DNA of 64,000 bases from positions 26,816 to 90,815 of the forward strand of contig JBBBWG010003670.1 of the NCBI GenBank assembly GCA_037176905.1, read 5' to 3'. Shown in pieces: positions 22,345 through 34,464 of the stretch (positions are counted from its first letter, which is position 1; every line of letters starts with the position of its first letter). This DNA is from Azolla pinnata (lineage: Eukaryota; Streptophyta; Polypodiopsida; Salviniales; Salviniaceae). The notes under the pieces are model-generated. The model was not told where the DNA came from. It saw only the letters and a list, made by a program, of their open reading frames with translations, and did no database searches. Both the position numbers and the translations under genes were made by a program.

Positions 22345-24183
22345 CTAAATGCGGAGTTCTTCCATCTCGGCATTAGCAATTACGTTCGACATGAGCACAT
22401 ATGGGATAGCATGCTTGGGGCGATGCTTCACCGCTTCCTCGAACACTTGCTTTGCGAGCTCGATGTTTCCGTGGGTGCGGCAAGCTCCGAGCAAGCACAG
22501 GTATATGCTCGAATTCGCCCGCATTCGCATCTTCCCCAGCATGCTCTCGAGGTTCCCGAAGCTCCCGACCCTCCCTAGGAGGTTAGCCATGATGCCATAG
22601 TGCCGAAGATCAGGGGTCAAGCCATAATCTCCATGCATCGACAGGAAATACTGGATTCCTTGACTGATGAGCCCACAATGGCTGCAAGCCGAAAGGATCA
22701 AGATGAAGGTGACCTCATCGGGCTCGCAGCCTGACATTCTCAACCTCTCGAACATGTCCAAGCTCGATCGACAGCTCCCTTTCCCAGCATAGCCTGCGAT
22801 GCATGCGTTCCACGCCGGAATATGCGGCTCCGAGATCCCATCGAAGACCGATTCCGCATCTTCCATGCTCGCACCGCTCCCGTAGGCGTGAATCAAAGTT
22901 GCTGCCACCGCAAGGATTCCCTCGAATCCAGCCGAAACCGCGTCGAAATGGATGCATTCGCAGATCTCCGGGCACCCGATTTCGCCGCAAGCTTGCAGCA
23001 ACGAAAGGAACGTGACATCGTCCACTGCCGCGCACTCTTCCAGCATTTGCCGGTATGATCCCAGCGCTTTCTCTGCCATTCCGTGCTCGATATACACCGA
23101 AAGCATCGCGTTCCATGCGATGAGGTTGCGTTTGGGCAAGGAAGCTATGGCATCCTCTGCTTCGACGAGGGCTTCGCATTTCCCATACATGCATACCAAG
23201 GCAGAGCTGACATAGGAGTCGATAGATAATCCCTTCACACGAGCATCGGCATGCAATGCTCGGCCGATTTCGAAAGGCCTCACTTTGTTTACCTGCCCAT
23301 GCATCACCGTGCCTTCTTCTTTCTCGGCGAGGAGAGCGATGGCTTGGAAGGTGAATAGAAATGCTCGCTGGTCTGGATCAACGCCCTTCTCGCGCATTTG
23401 TCTGTAGAGCTTTAGAGCCTTTTCAGGCTGGCTTTTCTCGACATATGCTGAAAGCATAACAGACCACGAAACAACGTTATGTTCGCGCATGCCGCGGAAT
23501 ACATCCTCGGCCTCCTTAACCTCCCTGCACTTCCCATACATGCTGATAAGGGTGTTGCAAACAAAGAGATCCGAAGCCACCCCATGGCGTTCCGCCTCGC
23601 GATGCAGCTTCTTGCCTCGTTTCAGATCGAACATGTTGCTACAAGCCTTGAAAAGGCTCACAAATGTGTAGTTATCGGGGCAAACGCCATCGTCTCGCAT
23701 GCGCTTATACATCGCGAGAGCTTCTTGGCCCTGTCCAGAGTCCACATATGACGAGATTAGCGCCGTCCACGAGAACACGCTACGGCGAGGCAGCCTCCAG
23801 AATATCTCAAATGCGTTTTGAAGAGATCCGCATTTTGCTAGCATCATCACCAAATAGTCCCCCAATGCGAAGCTAAGAACGACATTATGCCGGATCAAGT
23901 GCTCATACACACATTCAACCTGAGATAATGCCTTAGTCTTGTTGCAAGCTTTCAACAGCGAGAGGTATATGGTATCTGAAGGGGCGGTTTTCGAGCGGAA
24001 AAGAGCTTCTAATGCATCATCCACTCGACCTTTCTCACACAATGATGTGATGCTTTCTTGCTCCTCTCTCGGAGGGAAAGATGCATGCATTTCATTCCCA
24101 CTCTCCGCAACCACTGGTTTCGGATGCGATATGGAACAACTACACCTTGAACTTACTTCAATTTTGTTGGCCCGGAGCGGCAT
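22345..24183 (-). CDS. PLS-class pentatricopeptide repeat protein, no DYW domain
   Basis: A single exon of 612 codons from ATG at 24183. PPR proteins of this class bind organellar RNA one base per repeat and act in C-to-U editing, splicing or stability in chloroplasts or mitochondria. About 14 repeat units are visible, in the usual P, L, S succession (for example SWTALISSYVDSGQGQEAL, then the next repeat beginning YTFVSLFKACSNM). The final units (SIYLCLLGACRTHGNIELA, then VLMSNV) look like the start of the E1 region, after which the protein ends in about ten residues with no E2 or DYW domain. An editing role would therefore need a partner deaminase, or the gene has lost its tail. The first 40 residues are Ser and basic rich, compatible with organelle import. 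The coding sequence is clearly richer in GC than its flanks. Confidence 0.9.
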   Translation of the reverse strand: MPLRANKIEVSSRCSCSISHPKPVVAESGNEMHASFPPREEQESITSLCEKGRVDDALEALFRSKTAPSDTIYLSLLKACNKTKALSQVECVYEHLIRHNVVLSFALGDYLVMMLAKCGSLQNAFEIFWRLPRRSVFSWTALISSYVDSGQGQEALAMYKRMRDDGVCPDNYTFVSLFKACSNMFDLKRGKKLHREAERHGVASDLFVCNTLISMYGKCREVKEAEDVFRGMREHNVVSWSVMLSAYVEKSQPEKALKLYRQMREKGVDPDQRAFLFTFQAIALLAEKEEGTVMHGQVNKVRPFEIGRALHADARVKGLSIDSYVSSALVCMYGKCEALVEAEDAIASLPKRNLIAWNAMLSVYIEHGMAEKALGSYRQMLEECAAVDDVTFLSLLQACGEIGCPEICECIHFDAVSAGFEGILAVAATLIHAYGSGASMEDAESVFDGISEPHIPAWNACIAGYAGKGSCRSSLDMFERLRMSGCEPDEVTFILILSACSHCGLISQGIQYFLSMHGDYGLTPDLRHYGIMANLLGRVGSFGNLESMLGKMRMRANSSIYLCLLGACRTHGNIELAKQVFEEAVKHRPKHAIPYVLMSNVIANAEMEELRI

Positions 24184-24204
24184 AGATGATATTACAGTAG
24201 GTGT

Positions 24205-24440
24205 TTCGTTGTTATGTAACCATTTGGGTTAACTATCATCATATGCATCGGATAAACACACCACATTTCGAGCTGATAATACATCTTTCTCATTTTCTTT
24301 TTCCAAGCAAAATAGTGGTATAATAGTACATTTTTTTGTTGTTATGTGACCATTGGGGTTTGTCACATGCATCAGATAAACGCACCACATTTTGCACCTG
24401 ATATACATCTTTCTCCTTCTCTTTTCCGAACAAAATACAT
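24205..24440. repeat. Direct duplication just upstream of the PPR gene
   Basis: Two copies of about 105 bp, at about 24210-24318 and 24338-24436, share tgttgttatgt, ccatttgggtt, gcatcggataaac, gcaccaca and atacatctttctc, with about 80 percent identity by eye. The left copy starts about 25 bp from the start codon, so the PPR 5' leader or promoter is duplicated. Confidence 0.8.
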
Positions 24441-26130
24441 GTGAGCTTCATTCCTCCTCTTTTGCACAATTCATACCAAATCTTGCATCATTCCTGTATC
24501 CCATTCTTCTTCTGAAACGAGACGGAATGCGATCACGGTTTCGGTGGTGAAAGGAAAGCCAGCATGTTGTATGCCATGCACACACAAGTTGCTCTAATGG
24601 CATGACTTGAGAAGGACTGCCATCGATAAAAAGCACAGAGTTTTGCATTCTGAAGAGGAGAAACGGTTAGCTTTGCATTACATCTATCCATGGCATCAAC
24701 AGATGAAGCATTTTCTCAGGATACACAAGGTGCATAAGCATGCGCCACGATTTGTAGGAATCCTCGGATATGACAATATATATGCATATGAACTTCCAGT
24801 TCCTGGTTCCAATCTCTAATCGTTCTTGTTCAAATTTCAACTCCACTGAGTACTCCTATGTTCGGATACACACAAAGGAATGTCTCCATGCTTTGGCTAC
24901 ATTTTCCTCTAATCTGTCTTCATTTACTTCATGGTGTGTGTGAGAGAGTGCAATGAACGCAGACTAGCCCATCTCTGGGTTCTTTTCTTATAGTATCCTA
25001 GCCTTTCTTTGCTGCTCATTTCCTTGCATGTTTGCTCACTTAACCACAGCTCTCACCCAACGATTTCCAAGTGTATACACAGAAAGACATGTACCTAGTC
25101 GATTCCTCCATTACCCTGTTCTGCACATGATTCACAAATGCATCAAATTCCGACCTTATGGGAGGGAAGAACCGTTAATGGAGGCAATGGGTGGCTGAAG
25201 AGCAGGGCTTTCCTCCTCCCTTCTTTTTGCGGCAGTCCTCAAATTTCTTTGATTTACTGAGAAACTTCCTCAAGTTACGCCCCCAAGATTTGGTTCATCT
25301 CTCCAAGTTCAAGTTATGCATATAGAATGGGCGAACTTGTGTTGAATCTCCACATGTTATACTGTGTATATAAATAGAGATCACGCTGTTGGCAAGGTGG
25401 GGAAATCCTGCATTGATCCACAAAAAGCTTGCTTTGTTGCAAGATTCCAATGAATCATCGGTTGTAGGCCCAAAAATGTGTACATGATATATACATATCA
25501 TCCTTACAAGGTGGTTATGGCCAATGCAAGGCTGAATGAGCTTGTAATGTACCAAGGAGGTTTCCACCATTGACTTGGGCTTTTTCATCTCTCTGATCGA
25601 AATTCGCAACCGAATTAAAACCAAGTCTTTTGCAGCATGTATAGAAGTAAATCATCGTCATCATAAAGAAGAATGTAAAAATTGAACAGAATGTGGCGTT
25701 TTCTTCATGCTCACAGATGAGTGCAATGGCATAGGAAGTTGTATCTGGGAAGAAGAAGAAGATGATGAAGAAGAACAACAACAATCCAATTACTAATGCT
25801 GAAGCAGCCTCAATGATCAGCCAGATCAATCACAAAACCATCAGAGCAAAGAAGAGGGGTTTGCATTTGCATTTCCATGGCAGCTAAGAAGGCATGACAG
25901 GCTTCTTAGTGAAAGATAGAAGATATGGGTAAAGGATGATACAATACATATTCATATGACTCCTTCCTGAGTCAACATCTAATGAAGAATGTATGGATCT
26001 ATGACCAGATCTCATGTAGAGGAGACCAATGATCATCTTAGCATACACTGTATTATCACAACAGATTTTCAATTCAGAATTTGCTGCCAGGAGTAGTAGA
26101 GATGACCACCACAGTTAGAGCAAGGTGTGG
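24441..26130. other. Intergenic between PPR and MET1; one doubtful minus-strand exon
   Basis: A minus-strand frame at 25515-25829 reads as a hydrophobic Leu/Phe/Ile stretch, then FPDTTSYAIALICEHEENA, a second hydrophobic segment and a polar tail. Codon use looks coding-like, but a stop sits immediately before it, the only Met comes late, and no splice partner was found. It could be an exon of a small two-span membrane protein or chance. Nothing else is supported. Confidence 0.3.
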
Positions 26131-29100
26131 TCAACAAGAAGCTTGTCTGGAGCATTCTGCAGCTGCTTTTAGTTTCTCTCCAAGTGCACGGGCTAGTGGT
26201 GGTGGCACAGCATTCCCTATCTGTCTGTGCTTAGATTGAATGTTTCCAAAAAACTTGTAACTATCAGGGAAGCCCTATACAAAACATAGACCAATCTTTG
26301 AATCAGTCTACCAGCCAAAGGAACAAGAATATATCAAAGCAAACATGGTAAAATACCTTACAATCGGCGGCAAAAAAAGGTATAAACATGTATAGATTAT
26401 ATGTATCACACACTGTAGCCATGAAAAAATGCATGTGTGCTAGATGAAAGGTAGCTGTGAATGAGAAAACATAACATATATACAGACAATAGAACTTACT
26501 TGTGAGCGAGCACATTCTCGAACAGTTACGATACGATCTTGTTCTGGATGAAAACACATGCCGACTTTTCCCATTGGTTGTGGGTCGGTAACAGAAGTTG
26601 GAAAGTTGCCTTCCCAGTCTAGTCTACCGAAAAGGCCTTTCCACTGATTATGTCTTTCTGCTGTGTTAGGAAGGCACCAAGGAATCAAATCCACAAGCTG
26701 CCCAGTTGAAAGTTTAATCTGTTACAGAACAAGAATGTCAAAAGTACGATGATTGCATGTTTAATCCGTTAAAAAAACAGATAGAAAGATGCATTATGAA
26801 GTTTTGCACAATGCTGTCATCAAACTAAACTGGCTGTTCTCCTGACAAAATGCCTCTATGAAGTCACACTTCCAACCCCATGGTCTTACACAATATCATT
26901 GTCTGCAAAGAAAATACCAATGAAAGTATGTACATATTCATAAGAACCAGAATTTCATGCCTTGAGAGGAAGCCAAGATTTAACTTTCAGACCCCATTTC
27001 TCTTTAATAACTACCGTTGCTTTGACTGACATGGCAGCAACATTTGCTCACAGAAGAAACCATGTTCCAAACAATCACTTCATCCATACTGACCTTTTCC
27101 TCAGGCAAGTCTCGCCAATCTGCCCCCGGCCGTTTGGGAATCCGCTGACATCTGATATAGTTCAGCTCATTCATTTCCTTCGCTATGTGATCATACAGCT
27201 GTTTCTCTTGGCCTCGAATGAATTTCTGGAACCAGGACTGAGGAGGCTCACCGTACTGCAGAAATGATTAAAGGCTAATAATGTTAGCGCATAATTGGAA
27301 AAGAAATCATTACAGCTCATTCAGTTAGAATGACTGAGGCCATGATTCAGATTAAAGGATAGCATACACTTATTTCTGTCTTGTCAGCACCATTGCCGAC
27401 TGGGGGCAAATCTGCAATCGTATCTCTCACTGTGATGGGTCTAAAAGGAGCACCTGTAGCTGCATTTCTCACTGCAGAATACTGAAGATTCCCAGGCAAA
27501 ACAATGTCCAATTGGGAGCTTGCAAATACGTGTCGTGGTTCAGGCCATTCTGGTAAAGTGTCCTCAGGTGATGCAGCCCAAATAAAAGCTCTTTTTCTAG
27601 ATTGGGAAACACCGTAATTCCCTGCTTGAAGAACACCAAATCGAACCTGTATGAAATTCAAAACAAAATGCAAGTTGAAGAAAATTTTGTATAAATATCA
27701 ATAGGAAAAATAGGAAAAATACCCTGAGTATTAAGATTTTAGGAACTGGAGATTATAAGCTTATTAGTATAAACGCAAACTCAAGAAACTTCAAAACTTA
27801 TGTTTCTTGATACACCAATTTGGAATTATTTGAGTGTTTTGACTGATGCTAAACAGCAATATTGCAGAGATTATCTTCCTTAGATCACCAACCTGATAAC
27901 CCATTTCCAACAAGGAAGCTAATGCCAAGCGGAATGTCTGGCCCTTGTTAAAAGAGACAAAGTTACGAACATTTTCCAAGAGGAAATATCTGGGACGGAA
28001 ATAATCAGCAAAGGACAGAAATGATAGAATCATTTCACATTGTACTTTGCTCCATGTACTTTGATTAAATCTATTCATCCCAGAGAAACCCTAATACAAC
28101 CAATAGAGACCAATAAGTATCCAATAATAACAAGAAATGCAAACATAAAACTAGCATCAAAGAAAGAAAGGGGGAAAAAAATGTGGCTAATACTTGGCAT
28201 GGAGGTCCACCAACAATCAGATCAACTTCTCCTGGTTTTGGAAGTTTGGCTTTCTGTTCATCGCTGAATTTGAGGCTTAACTCCTCTGCCTCAGGAGTAG
28301 ATATACAATCTTCAAGATCACCGCCTTTCTCCATTATGGACCTAAAGAAAAATCCAGTATAACATTTTAAGATAAACCATAATGCATTGAAAAGCTTTAA
28401 GTGATTGTCAATAATCCATCAAAAGAGAAACAATCAAGCAATTTTAGCATTAGAAAACATGCCAAAAGCATATTGACTTATATTTGTTAGAAAACCAGCA
28501 CTACCTCAAAATAACGTTACAGTTTTCACAGAAAACGTCAGCTTCCGGATGATTGAGCTTAAAAGCTTCAGCAGCTGGGTGTTCATACTCAATAGCCCAT
28601 TTTGTCATCGCAGCACCTAAATGTACAAACACTCTCAAAACAACCACGTTAGACTACAGTATAAGACTAGTGATATCTATACCTTCAACAGATATTTAAA
28701 GGAGAAAGATAGCGATTAAAATACCTGATTGGTGCAACCCCTCTGACAGTCCCCCACAGCCTGCAAAGATGTCAAGAGAAGATAAAGATGGACGAACTTT
28801 TGGAGCTTGTATTTCAACTGGATCTTCTGTTTCAATAGCTTTTCCTTTTCTTTTCGCAATCGCAACCTCATCCACAATGGATTTACCCTTATTGACGGAG
28901 CTTTGCAGTGAACTCAACTTTATATTTGCAGGCAGCTAAATAAAGAATCAAAATAGCAGTAAGATTCTTTTTCTATATCCACATGCCCGACTACACTCAG
29001 AACACAAAGTTCCAAATAACAAAATAAACTAACCTGTTTGATGGTGCCTTTCTTAGGATCAAAAATACAGGAGCAGAAAAAAACATTGTTGAAAGATTCG

Positions 29101-32100
29101 TATACAGAAACATCTTCAATAGAACTCTGGCTTAATACTTCACATTTTCCACATACTGTATCCAAGGTAACTTCAGCTGTCATTTCACTGTAGTAAAGCT
29201 ACAAAACATAGCAAACAAATATTGAGATTTAGTTATTAGCTTTCACAGAAAAAAAGCATTAAAAAGTACATAATAAGTGATAACATTACCTCACGAATAT
29301 CTGCATTATACGCCTTTTCTGGACTAATATCTTCTGGCCTGAAAAACCTTCTCACTGAGAGGAGCACATCCTTCGGTAACAGATGCTTAGCACTGTTCTT
29401 CTTAACTTTGATGCTGAGGAGTTGACATACAACAAATGCACGTAGACCTCTATTGCGGCTTGATTTGAACTTCTCAACTGGTTCATTCTCACTATCCAAA
29501 GATGGAAAAACATCGGGACTAACATAAAAAAAATCTTTGATATGATGTTCAATTCCTCGGAACCTCACATAGTCATCATTCTCAACTTTGAGGGACATTT
29601 TTGCATCATACTCGGCCTGAATTTGACAACCATAGCATGAACCTGTTCCTAGAGCTAATTTATCGTAAGGTATGCTTGAAAACGAACCTTTATCTGGAGA
29701 ATAAAGGGCTCTACAGTAGTATTCTGGAGGCAGACCTTTCTCCTTCCTTTCCTTTGCTTTCTCCCTCATAAATTCATCTTCTTCTGCGTTGGCTTTCCTT
29801 GATGTATGATTCCAACCACGTCTAACCATGTGAACAATGGTAGATCCTTTTATATCAGCAAGCTCAATCTCAGCACATCGATCAGTTAAAAAAACTGCAA
29901 GAGGATTCGCAGCATCTCCCAGCACTGTTTGTTGACCTCTCTCAAAACAACGACCATGAATCCATTTGCTTCCATTCTTCTTCTCGTACATATATTCTAC
30001 CAGAATCATCTCAGCTTCTTCATTTTGGTCTTCAGTATCAAGAAAAACAACTCCTCCAACAGATACTTCTTCAGACCTAACAATTGCTTTTTCATAGACT
30101 GATTCCTGAGAGGTTGTTTTCCCAACTGGTTTACCAACCCAATAGATTGTTGATGATTGTTTCTTCTCTACGCTGGACTTCATCTGTTTGACGCCAGATT
30201 TCTTCTTTGAGCTAGATATGACAATAGTTTCTTCATCATTATCACTTCCTTCCTCAAGTGCCTCATCCTGTTCAGCAACCTCTACTTCCACTGCATCAGC
30301 TTCTCCATCTGGAACTGCCTTCAAAGAGTAAAATTCACTCCAAATCCTATTAATTAGCTTTGTCGTAGTTGCTCGCATAGGCTTAGGCCTTGTACCATCT
30401 GGACGAAGCCCCGCCCGAGGATTCAAGTTCTGCCCTTTCTTAATGAGTCTCTTCTTATTTGTCACCAGCTTTACATGATGTCTTTCTTCCATCTTAGAAG
30501 CAAGACCAGATATAAAAGCACTCCTCTTAATAGTTTCATCAGGATACTCTGCAAACTGTTGCAAAATGATTTGTCCATGTACAACAATGTACCTCTCCAC
30601 ATCTACAACTTTAGAGGATATGTATGTAGGAAGAGTGCTGTCAGTCTCAGCCAATCGCTTTATAACATCGCCAAAAGAGAGGCGAGAGACCCTCATTGCA
30701 TCTTTTAACATTGTAATAATGTGAATGGCTATCCTGGAAGTCTTCAACACAGGTGCATACCACTTAGAATATTGTAGTGATGGTTGGCCAAGCCTATACC
30801 ATGCACCATCTGTCCGAATAGATATGAAAAGCATGGAGGCTCCAAACTCTATCATCCATTCTTTAATAGAGCTAAGATAGATTCTGATCCCTCCAGTGTG
30901 AGAAGCTTGCTCATTTGTAGAGGAAACTCCAGAAGTGGAATTATCATCTAAGACATAGCCGCCACCATCATCATCTGTCATTATTCCTGACCCAAAAACT
31001 TCAACATCTGCCTCTGTTCCAGGAAGCATGGGCAGAAGCTCGAGAGAGACAAACCTTGAATCACAATTATAGAGAGCCCAATCATGAAGCATTCGCCGTG
31101 GAAGATCCTCAGGTAGTGATGAATTCTCGTCAAATAGCACATACTCATCCATCTCTTCTTCCTCTGCTCTGTAATAGGCAGGATTTGGATAGTCCATAGC
31201 AATTTCATCCTCGTTTATCTTGATATAATATTTCCCTCGATTGGGCTGCTGATTTCGCCGATTTCGCCCAGCCATTTTCCGCTCTTCTTGTTCCTGAAGC
31301 AAGCGGGCAAGCTTTTCATCACTGGAAATATCATCCTTACTCTCTGGTGCTGAAGAACCTTCATCCTTAATCTTAATCGAGGTTCCTTTCGTTGTCCCAT
31401 TAAGCACAGACAACACGGAATCCCTCGATTTACACTCCTTGTCTAAAGCTGTGAGAGCTGGCAACCCGCTGAACAACTGATCCTTACTATCCGCATCCTT
31501 ATCAAGAGCCTCAAGTTGTGAGACTATAAAGCTACCTTTTGAAACAAAATAATCTTTGGAAAAGAACTGAAATCCCTTGGTTCGAAATGTTCTTGATAAT
31601 TTTGCAAAGAGATCCTCAAACCCTAACTCTGGGTCACCACCATCTGGCTTAGAAAGAAGTTTATATATCTCCACGCACACCAATGCCTTCTCAAATATCT
31701 GCTCATACATTCTTTTGTATGATCCTGAAGGTTTTACGCAGAGATATTCTGCCATGTCCGAGGTTAGCCATACTTCAGCTTGCCCTTCTTCATAGCCAGA
31801 AATATCCCAAGCTTCGATTGGAATACCCTCACAAAGTATTCCGGATTCTTTATCAACATCTCCAGAATTTGGTAGAATCAGACCAGTAATATAAAGAGGA
31901 ACCATTCCAACCATTTCAATGGCAGCAGCTTTACCATCCTCATCATGAACTACAAAATCAAGCAACCTTCGTTTTGGCGGTTGTTCTGGTTCATATACTT
32001 TACCTGCTGTGAGAACTATGGCTACTTCTTCACCTTGTGCTACTTTCCTAGGCTTTGTTTCTAGTATAGCATCCTTCTCATCTAGCTTTAATCTCTTCTC

Positions 32101-33427
32101 TTTGAAACATGTTGAAGCTGCAGCTCGCTTAGGTCTTCTTCTCTCACTTTCATCACTTTCATTTTTTACATTCTCTGCAATTTGGGATTTTTCTGCCAGG
32201 TCTTGGTCATCGTCCCCACCACCATCATTGTTACTGGTATTCTCTCCAAGAGAGGAAGATGTCTGCCGGGGTCTCTTGTCTACTATCTGATTCTTCTTCT
32301 CATTTTGTGAGCCAGTTCGTTTCCTTGAAGAATTCGGTAAAGCCACTGTGGGATCGGATCCATTCTCATCTTTCCCACACGGTACTGGTGTTTCATCCTT
32401 CTTACCAGACTTTCCGCTCAGTTTTGTTGACAAAGGTGGTTTTTTCTTATCGGATTCTTCATTTTGCACTGAGGTTCCATTTGTCTCCTCTGATTTCCCA
32501 CTCTGACCCTTCTCCTTTGAAGGCGTCTTCCTCTTATCAGAATCTCCATTTTGCAACGGCATTCCATTTTCCTCACCAGATTTCCCGCTATCCTCCTTCT
32601 CTTTTGAAGCTGCTTTCCTCTTGTCAGATTTCCCATTCTGTGCCAAAGTTTCATCCTTCTTTTCCGATTTTCCATTTGCTTCTATCTCCTTCGAGCACGT
32701 TTTATTCTTGCTATGAGATTCTCCATTCTCAACTGGCATTTTTGAAGCTCTTCCCTTCGGCTTCTCGTCTCCATGTTTACCATCCAAAATCATCTCTTGA
32801 GTTTTCTTGCAAACTGAGACTTTTTCTGAAACTTCTGCTTCGGTCTTGCACTCTGGAATCTTCTCTGCTTTCGAGCACTTGGAGAGCTCCGTCTGCTCTT
32901 CTTTCAAGCAGACTTTTGAGGCTTTCATCTCTTCTGCTTTGATAATACCTACAGAGTCGTTGTCTGCAACAGATCCCATGTACTTGAGGCACTCCTTCCA
33001 TGACCGGAACTTCTCCCCTGTTGAGTAGAAAGCGAGCCAAAAAAGAGAAGGAAAATAAGTGCCCAAAATCAATGGATCCTGAGCACAAAGAAAAACCAGG
33101 AAGACAGAATGATAGAGAGAGAGAGAGAGAGCAAGAGATAGAGATACAGAGATCTAAGCTACGGACATAGAAGAAAACTTTTCAGAAAGAAAAAGCGACA
33201 GTCAGGAAAGGGCAGAGAAAAGAGAAGACAGGAGATATTTAGGTGGAGAGAATTCTTCCTGGAATTCCCGCAGAGAGCGCGGCATGAACAAGCAGAAAAG
33301 CTAAAGATTTCTCTAGATCGAACTGGTGTTTCTCCATATCTATCCCTGAGCATCGAACAAGAGAGCTCGCTGTTTTTTTGTAGCTCTCAGTGAGCATCAG
33401 ATCAGGAGCTCTGAGCATGGATCTACG

Positions 33428-33462
<35 letters not shown>

Positions 33463-34424
33463 GAGCACCTATAATCAACAAAAGCTAACAGTTTTTCCAT
33501 AGCTATCTCTGCGTATCAATCATGAACGTGGCATGGAACCATCGGTGAGCATCGGATCAGGAGCAAGAACTAGCTTTGAGCATGGATCTCTACATCTTTC
33601 TTGCTTCCTGAGCATCGAACAAGAGAGCTAGCTGTTTTTGTGTAGCTGCTTTTGTGGAACCATCAGTGAGCATCGGATCAGGAGCAATAACTAGCTTTGA
33701 GAATGGATCTCTACATCTTTCTTTCTTCCTGAGCATCGAACAAGAGAGCTAGCTGTTTTTTGTGAAACTCTCGGTGAGCATCGGATCAGGAGCTCTGGGT
33801 CATGGATCTACGTCTTTCTTTCTAAGTATCTGTGATTAACAAAAACTAACAGTTTTTCCATAGATATCGAGTATCAATCATCAACGTGGCATCTGAACAA
33901 GAGAGCTAGCTACTTTTGTGTAACTCTCGGTGAGCATCGGATCAGGGGCTCTGAGCATGGATCTACATCTTTCTTTCCGAGTATCTGCAATCAACAAAAG
34001 CTAAAACAGTTTTTCCCATACCCACCTCTGAGTATCAATCATGAACGGAGCATCGATCAAGAGAACCAGCTGTTTTTGTGTGTAACTATCAGTGAGCACA
34101 TGGATCTCCGTCTTTCTTTCTTTCTCTTTCTTTCTGAGTACCTAGAATCAACAAAAGCTAAACAATTTTTCCATAGCTATCTTTGAGTATCAATCATGAA
34201 CGGGGCATCGAACAAGAGAGTTAGCTGTTTTCATGCATTTATCAGTGAGCATCGGATCAGGAGCTCTGAGCATGGATCTACTTCTTTCTTTCCAAGTATC
34301 TGTAATCAACAAAAGCTAAACAGTTTTTCCATAGCTATCTTCTGAGTATCAATCATGAACGGAGCATCGAACAAGAGAACCAGCTGTTTTGGTGTGTAAC
34401 TATCAGTGACCACATGGATCTACC

Positions 34425-34464
<40 letters not shown>

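Noticed and set aside
25515-25829. Two-span membrane protein frame on the minus strand
   Set aside because: A stop lies directly before it, it has no early ATG and no convincing upstream exon; kept only as a note in the intergenic entry.
32259-32942. 227-codon plus-strand frame opposite the MET1 N-terminal extension
   Set aside because: Antisense of Lys/Glu-rich codons gives Ser/Leu/Phe-rich text; no independent support.
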